Assembly: GCA_022606425.2 (NCBI GenBank)
Contig: JAHDVF020000729.1
Span: 1,302,001 to 1,366,000, forward strand
Source of the DNA: Lepidostoma basale
Lineage: Eukaryota; Arthropoda; Insecta; Trichoptera; Lepidostomatidae
Direction: 5' to 3'
Length of the DNA: 64,000 nt
Shown: one piece after another, positions 58,248-64,000 of the stretch
Position numbering within the stretch: the stretch's first letter is position 1
Layout: each line of letters opens with the position of its first letter
Made by a program: the position numbers and the translations under genes
The notes under the pieces: generated by a model
Databases searched by the model: none
The model's input: the letters and a program-made list of their open reading frames with translations, nothing else
What the model was told of the DNA's origin: nothing

Positions 58248-58544
58248 ATCGAAAAGCATATATAAAATTAATTACCAAGCAGAGCGCTGTACAAAGCTTT
58301 TCATAATTATCAACAGATGGACGACACACAAGAAATTACTATTTATCAAAAATATGACTAATATTCCAGAAATTCTAATTAGGAGAACTGAACATCATGA
58401 TGTGGGAAAACAAATATGGTGCAATAGTATGTATCACGTTATTTGAGTTCGTAATTCTAGGCAAAAACAGGAGCATAACATTTTTAAGCGTTTATAAGAA
58501 ATTACAATAATATAAAAGTTTGTAAAAAATTGCATAAAATCAAT

Positions 58545-58617
58545 CGCCCGAACAGGGACTTGAACCCTGGACCCTTGGATTAAAAGTCCAATGCTCTACC
58601 GACTGAGCTATCCGGGC
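58545..58617 (-). tRNA. tRNA-Lys (anticodon UUU)
   Basis: The 73-base minus-strand sequence folds as a standard cloverleaf. The acceptor stem is GCCCGGA with TTCGGGC, the D arm GCTC-AGTCGGTA-GAGC, the anticodon stem TTGGA/TCCAA around CTTTTAA (anticodon at 58582-58584) and the T arm CAGGG-TTCAAGT-CCCTG, with discriminator G. The internal boxes TAGCTCAGTCGG and GGTTCAAGTCC are intact. Pol III T-run terminators follow on the minus strand (TTTT near 58535, then TTTTTT near 58526). There is no intron. It decodes AAA/AAG. It has no AAT tail or SINE body, so it reads as a real gene. Confidence 0.95.
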
Positions 58618-59224
58618 TGCGGCAGATGCGCCGAGAAATTCACACAAACTTATAAAATTATTCCGAATATGCGATTGGGGACTGCTCATTGTGACGTAGA
58701 AATGAAAAGATAAGGAACCAACGACATTATTATTATAATATGGAGGAATTCAATGTTTCGTGTGAATAATGCCAGCAGAGTTCATCTAACTTTGTGACAC
58801 GTGACGAAAGAATCGCATTATTAACGCTATTGCGATGTTTTCGATATAAATGCGTAGTTTTGAACGATAAACATCCTACGTAGCAAGTACCAAGGATACT
58901 ACAAAATGATATAGAATTACAAACATATTAAATATTATTTTAATAAAAATTCTCTAAAACACTATTCAAAAAATATATAAAATTAAACACACTACGTTAT
59001 AATCTATATCCATTTAAAAAAAAAAACAATTGAATTCTGTTCGACGTAAATAAACAAAAATATTCTAAAATTAAAACGTTTAGGATTCATGGCGCCTTAA
59101 TACTGAAGACAATTATTATCGAACAATGTTTCTTTTTTAACATTGTACACACACATTTAATATCTTTCAAAACTGACCACATTCATGAAATTTAAAAAAT
59201 ATATTTGTAATATTTATATTATAT
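58618..59224. other. No gene recognised
   Basis: AT-rich 5' flank of the tRNA gene. Nothing else named. Confidence 0.3.
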
Positions 59225-59420
59225 TTACCACTGATGGAGGGTTTCTGTGTCCGAAACAAGCTTGTATTTTAATTTTAATTTTTGTAATAAAGTGTGTGTT
59301 GTGTATAAAGCTAAAAAAATGAACATTGTTATATGAATCCACAACCCAAATTTATTTCGAATATAGAAGAAACAATTTATATCGTCTGTAAAATCGGATT
59401 GGACGTAGGACAAATTCAGA
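59225..59420. repeat. Dispersed repeat related to 24455-24620
   Basis: It shares TGAATCCACAACCCAAA and CGAATATAGAAGAAA with the 24455 copy. A short motif CATGTTTCGGATGG, TATACATCCTTC at 59799-59825 lies further on and may belong to another repeat. The family is unnamed. Confidence 0.4.
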
Positions 59421-59888
59421 CGGATGCGTTATAACAGTTGTACTGTGTATGCAAATTTAATGAACGAAGATGCCAAAAAGGGGGTGTGCGATCGTAAAAC
59501 ATAGTATATATTTATAACATAATCAGTGGCTTCTATTATATTAGCATATAAAATACGTTTTGTTCTTATCGGTATTTCGGTGCTTATAGATACGTTAACT
59601 AATTCGGTCTAGGTTAAGTTACGTGATTTATTTTTTCCGTCGTAATAATCGGTTGGTCTTCCACCTAAATTGGAACATTCCAACCCAATTACCTACACTG
59701 AGGTAAAAATTGTAATCGAATAAATTGATTTTCTTTTGTATTCGCCAAAACACTGGAACAATTAATTTAAAACATTGTAATTTCACGTTTTTACAAACAT
59801 GTTTCGGATGGTATACATCCTTCTTCAGTGTAAACTTAACTAAAAGTAAACACCGTATAATCATGAGTACCACTTTTTTTTTGTATAA

Positions 59889-59970
59889 AACAGGTCGTTT
59901 GAACACAGGCGATCCATCCTCTCTGCCTACCCCTCCGGTGAAACGATGGGATGGTTAGTTAGTTAGTTAA
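59889..59970 (+). mobile_element. LINE tail, group 6
   Basis: GATCCATCCTCTCTGCCTACC, CCTCCGGTGAAACG and GATGGTTAGTTAGTTAGTTA: only the last 80 bases of the group. Confidence 0.65.
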
Positions 59971-60439
59971 CTTCAATTTGTGAAATATACTTTAATGAAC
60001 AGTTTTTAAATTGTGACGTACTTCCTGTCTAATCCCTGAATTGACAATATAATATCTATATAGAATTTTTTTGCTAATCTCCAGAATATAAAGATAATAG
60101 ATATCAAACAATTGATTTATGTCTAAATGATTCGCAATTTAAGATTATCTCTGGATATATTAATTAAGTTCAAATATAATTACCGAATGATTACAAACAA
60201 CATATTAAATGGAAGATTTTTAAGATAAAAATTATAGCTACAGATAAATAGGGATAAATCAGTATATAAAACGGAATCGACCATTTTTTTTCTATATTTG
60301 CCCACACTTTTCGAGATGAAATAGATTAAAAATCTACTTTTACTATTGATGGCATGATTGAAAATGACGTAGAGCATAGAATAAACGTAGGATGGCTTAA
60401 ATGACGTGCCCTTTCAGGAGTACTTTGCGAAATAAAAGA
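59971..60439. other. No gene recognised
   Basis: AT-rich. No supported frame. Confidence 0.25.
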
Positions 60440-60890
60440 AAAAGTGTACCGAACGAAAATGCCGTAAGACCTGCTATGCTCTACGGATCGGAATGCTGGA
60501 CCGCAAGACGATAAGAAGAACAAGGGCTGCACGTAGCAGAAATGAAGATGCTGAGGCAGGCCGCCGGGGTTACGATGCTGGATAAAGCTAGAAATGAGCA
60601 CATCAGAGGTAGCCTAAAAGTCGCTTCCATAGCGGAAAAAACTAGGGAACGTCGTCCGCGGTGGTACGGCCATGTGAGCAGGAGGGACAATGAATACATC
60701 GTTTACAAGACCCTGCAAGGAAAGAGGGGACCAGGTCGGCCTTATGCAACGTGGATGTCCACAGTTAGGAACGACCTAAAGGCGCTGCGACTGGACAGCC
60801 AGATGACCCTGGATCGTGAGACTTGGTGGAGCCGTATTAGGAGAGCCGACCCCAAATAACGGGAAATGGCCAGGCTAAAGAAAAATTTTC
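60440..60890 (+). mobile_element. LINE 3' end, group 4, best copy
   Basis: It reads RPAMLYGSECWTARR near 60470, then two stops, EMKMLRQAAGVTMLDKARNE (60542 on), KTRERRPRWYGHVSRRD, GKRGPGRPYATWMSTVRNDL and LDRETWWSRIRRADPK-stop at 60859. From 60542 the frame is open for 105 codons. The upstream YGSE motif ties the piece to the post-RT region. The RT core is absent. Confidence 0.8.
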
Positions 60891-61924
60891 GGGATAAAAT
60901 TAATTAACAACATTTTTCACATAAAATTGATACATTTTTTTCGCTGACGAAGGACGTGCACAGCCTGAACCATGTTACTGAGAAATGTTTATTTTTTGTG
61001 AATTTATAATGTTTTTCAAAAGTTATTCAAATGCGAACCAACCAATACTATAATATATAATATGATTTCGTTTGTAGTTGTGAATAGCTCACAAATCCTT
61101 AAATGATAACAAATACACCTTAAGTGATATGTATTAGAAAAAAATAAATAAAAAAACAATTGAACTCAACAGACAGAAAACCCGCCAGGATGTTGGAACA
61201 TCACTATTTTGAATACAACTAATGACGCGGTGACTTATTAGAAAATTCAGTTTTATATTATATATTTTGTGAAACGTGGCATACACGGTGTGTCCGGAAA
61301 TTAATGTCAGTGATTTTTCTTTGACGCGACTGTACGTCGTAGCGCGCGCGAACAATGTTGGAAAAGGCTGAATTAAAAGGTGATGCTGTTTGATAAGAAA
61401 AAATATTATAAACAATAAGTTTCCTCCGTTTTCTAGCCGGAATGAATCTGCGCCAGCGGCCCGCCAATAAAGTGTTTGGGAAACGACTCAATTAGCGCCG
61501 TCGAAGCGTCATCGAATTCGCCAAAATGGAAGTTAGGTGTGACCAAACCATGGCGACCAAAAGTGCATTGTTCGACGGATTGGGCGGGGGGCCATTCTCT
61601 GCAGTCTACCGATAAAAATATATACCGCAAGAATAATAATTTTACGGTAGAAAGAATAAGTGGAAAAACTGTTAATGAGTAATTTAAGGCACATAAAAAA
61701 ATTATCTACTTTAAATTATTTGACAACGGGATCAAAGATATTTTTCGGTTGTGTATTTTTTTAATGTTCGTCTGAGGTGGTGCCAAACTGACGAAGGATG
61801 TTGCGTTAGAAAGTTTTAAAGACATTAAACGAGTTAATCTTTTTGTTCCAACAATTGTGTATTGTAAAACTTAATTTCAAATCAAAGTCACCGATATTTC
61901 ATGATTCCGTGGTGAGCCGAAAGA
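60891..61924. other. No gene recognised; possible transposase debris
   Basis: A GC-richer patch at 61430-61610 is open on both strands (minus 61433-61630, plus 61476-61682) without a motif I can name. ACGGTGTGTCCGGAAATTAATG at about 61288 looks like an element end, but no partner repeat was found. Confidence 0.25.
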
Positions 61925-62640
61925 TGTCACTATTAAAAAATGTATTACGAAACTTCTAGAAAAGACAGAAATTTATTTATTTATTGTTTTATTAAATAAT
62001 GGTGTATGACTCCGTACTGAGTTTATAAAATTGATGAAAACGCCAGATTTCTAGGAGTTTTATTATATTTTATGAGAGTGTTAAATTTCGTTAAAATGGT
62101 AATATTAATTGTTTCTTCAACAATGATGTAAGACTCCATGTTAAATAATTAACACGAAATAAAACGTCCGTTTTATTATATTTAATAGGAATGACATGTT
62201 TCGCCATGCTAAGCCACTGTCCAAACAAAGTGTCGAGAAACTACGAGTGACCCAAAGAGCCATGGAAAGAGCCATGTTAAGAATAAGCCAAAGAGACAGA
62301 GTCAGAAACGATACGGTGAGAGAAAATACAAAGGTCACTAACATCATCCACCGGGTGGCGACTCTAAAATGGCAATGGGCAGGTCACGTAGCCAGAAGCT
62401 CAGATGAAAAGTGGACAAGAAGACTGGCGACTTGGAGACCGTGGACGGCAAAGAGAAGTGCAGGGCGACCGCAACTACGGTGGAAGGATGATCTGAACAG
62501 ACACGTCGGAATAGCCTGGATGTAGTCTGCACAAGACAGAGTGACATGGAAGCGAATGGAGGAGGCCTTTGTCCAGGAGTGGACGGGAATAGGCTGAGGA
62601 AAAAGAAGCCATTATCAAATGTGGAAACACTATACACGAG
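61925..62640. repeat. GACATGTTTCGCC palindromic family, clustered pieces
   Basis: One piece lies at 61925-61975 (CTTCTAGAAAAGACAG), one at 62040-62100 (TTTCTAGGAGTTTTATT) and one from 62160 (TTTAATAGGAATGACATG, TTCGCCATGCTAAGCC). The last continues at 62606 with CCATTATCAAATGTGG beyond the inserted LINE. The uninterrupted order is seen at 30930-30970. Confidence 0.6.
62211..62611 (+). mobile_element. LINE 3' end, group 2, inserted in the palindromic repeat
   Basis: AAGCCA at 62211-62216 and 62606-62611 flanks a 389-bp insert starting CTGTCCAAACAAAGTG. It encodes LSKQSVEKLRVTQRAMERAM, DRVRNDTVRENTKV, KWQWAGHVARSSDEKW, RRLATWRPWTAKRSAGRPQL and RWKDDLNRHVGIAWM-stop, then a GAGGAAAAAGAAG tail. 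It is open over 109 codons except for the Trp/Gln-region stop at the end. Confidence 0.85.
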
Positions 62641-63137
62641 CCAGACAAAATATGTCACTCTCATTGAATACAGTAAATTAAAAAAATAATAATTAACGTC
62701 ATTGGATAAATAAAAAAACACGTATATTTGTACACTTGGTACCATTCGATACATGGTTAGGCAGTATCATCGCATAATAAATGGTAGAATGTAGGCCCTA
62801 CAGGGCAGGTAGCGGTGTACGTGGTACAAAACACGCGCCCATTTTGGCGTTACATATTTTTCGATTCATACCAAGTAATGGGGAGTTTCCACGTTTTGTG
62901 TTTAGGAAACCAGATTTTTTTTTAAATAAATCATTTAAGGTCTTCCATAACAAGGTCGTTGTGCATTGATTGTTATTTATATTATATAATAAGCAGCTAA
63001 AGTTTCATTGGAGTAACTAAAAAATAAAATTAAAAAATAGCGAAATTTTTGTTAAAACTTATACATTATATCAATTAAGGACCGATCATTACAAAGGTGC
63101 CAAGTCTCAAGAAGTAAAAAAAATAAGGTTTTTTCCT
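62641..63137. other. No gene recognised
   Basis: AT-rich. The short ORF at 62781-62969 has no motif. Confidence 0.25.
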
Positions 63138-63250
63138 TTCTTCTTCTTCTCCGCGACCTCGCGGTAAACATATGTGGTCTGTTCTCAGATGTTTGCTCCT
63201 CCTACGAGGTGGAGTCTTCCATGTGGACGAGTCCCGTGAGGCTGATTATG
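63138..63250 (-). mobile_element. Possible LINE 3' end with TTC tail
   Basis: A TTC run at 63138-63150 is followed by GCGACCTCGCGGTAAAC and GAGGTGGAGTCTTCC. The TTC-first layout matches the reversed LINE ends at 5451, 20552 and 40555. No protein block could be read. Confidence 0.35.
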
Positions 63251-63261
63251 TAGAACAATAT

Positions 63262-63460
63262 TGGATCATTGGAACACTATTGGTCTTGGAATGGAGTAAA
63301 AGAAACAAATTGTATTTTAATATATCGAAGTGTTTCATCATGTCCTAGCTATACAATGGACGGTATATCACTGGATAGGACTACGTCTTCGAATGATTTG
63401 GGAGTTACATTCGATCCTAAATTATCTTTCAGTCTTAATTTTTTAATTATCTAGTGTTTT
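63262..63460 (+). mobile_element. Jockey-type reverse transcriptase fragment
   Basis: One frame gives WSKRNKLYFNISKCFIMS and the next frame MDGISLDRTTSSNDLGVTFD, then PKLSFS. The N..KC ... Y.I.G..L.....DLGV..D.KL.F pattern follows the RT catalytic core in Jockey and related LINEs. A frameshift near 63345 separates the two halves. It is the only piece here from upstream of the C-terminal region. It has no tail and is short. Confidence 0.7.
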
Positions 63461-64000
63461 TTTCGTGATTATGTCAGTTTTATATTGTAATTTTTTAATT
63501 TCACGATTGAATATTCTAGTTAAAATAGTTTTTTTTTGAGTTTGTATTCTTTTGTTATGTACTGTAATGTTTATGATTTTAAAAAAATGGATATAAATTG
63601 AAATATAGGGGAGTCTAGTGGTGTCCATTATTCTTTTTTTTTTTAATCTTATTTGGTGTTACATATAAATTTCAATACCTGTGCAAAGTGATTGAATAAT
63701 ATAGCGTAGTTCAAATATCATTGTGAAGATCTCACCCGGGGTACATAGTGCATGTAAACCGTTTTTTTTTCTTATATTTTTCTTTGTTTTATGTTTAAAC
63801 CACTTAGGACCTTTCTAACAACCAGCCTTCAATTATTCTAGTTTTGATTGGTATTGACCGATTAATTTCAGTAACAAAATTAATATTTGGTCAAGCGAAA
63901 ATGAAGGATTAAAATATACAATTAATCATTTGTCTACTAACGAGATTTCAGTTAAATCATGACATAATTTTTTTATCATGTTAAAATAAAATTCCACGCC
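63461..64000. other. No gene recognised
   Basis: AT-rich to the window edge. No supported feature. Confidence 0.25.

Noticed and set aside
61262..61630. Possible mariner- or hAT-type transposase fragment
   Set aside because: No DDE-type block could be read in any frame, and the putative end near 61288 has no partner.
62344..62754. Minus-strand ORF of 136 codons
   Set aside because: It is antisense to the group 2 LINE copy at 62217-62605 and shows no motif of its own.
1..64000. CRISPR arrays, operons, bacterial promoters or phage genes
   Set aside because: No regularly spaced direct repeats with unique spacers, no ribosome binding sites or gene strings. The content is eukaryotic.

Overview
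The window reads as intergenic or intronic DNA of an insect, most likely a moth or butterfly. The base composition is AT-rich. It has a eukaryotic tRNA gene with Pol III boxes, LINE ends with GAA, TTAG or TTTGATT tails, tRNA-derived SINEs with AAT tails, and an insect-type tRNA-Lys. I see no bacterial features, no long intact ORF and no complete host protein gene. The host assignment is inference from repeat style and was not tested by a search.

Most of what can be named is mobile DNA. There are at least eight groups of LINE (non-LTR retrotransposon) 3' ends. The commonest, called group 6 here, ends its protein at AYPFGETA-stop and its DNA in a TTAG tail, and occurs in about 18 places. Other groups end in GAA runs and are cut back to the last 0.2-0.6 kb. 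Many of these still have exact target-site duplications (for example 5440/6065, 8004/8503, 20544/21135, 37839/38194 and 40543/40720). Short elements include a 676-bp hAT-like element with an 8-bp duplication (6575-7250), a long-hairpin family (6795, 13468, 39073, 56540), a second palindromic family (4724, 10745, 30885, 62160), a MITE with long inverted repeats (35897), two tRNA-derived SINEs (49082, 50581) and a SINE-like element whose 3' end copies the group 6 LINE tail (18215, 46395, 57698). Several elements sit inside one another, so their order of arrival can be read.

The most notable item is a decayed transposase on the minus strand at 43248-45391. It carries the RAG1/Transib-type motifs in order: an Asp, a second Asp, the CxxC position (mutated to CxxR), a DGNTARRFF block, HxxxxH and a final Glu. 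It has several stops and frameshifts.

Likely functional host sequence is sparse: a tRNA-Lys(UUU) gene (58545-58617, minus) next to a cluster of CTCF-like motifs (58100-58247), and one candidate 99-base internal exon on the minus strand (24096-24194) with good splice signals. The remaining stretches are AT-rich with no recognisable gene. Some GC-richer patches (about 2985-3245, 10430-10620, 26240-26345, 28120-28310, 32200-32420, 54660-54760) could be exons or control regions, but nothing in them identifies a product.
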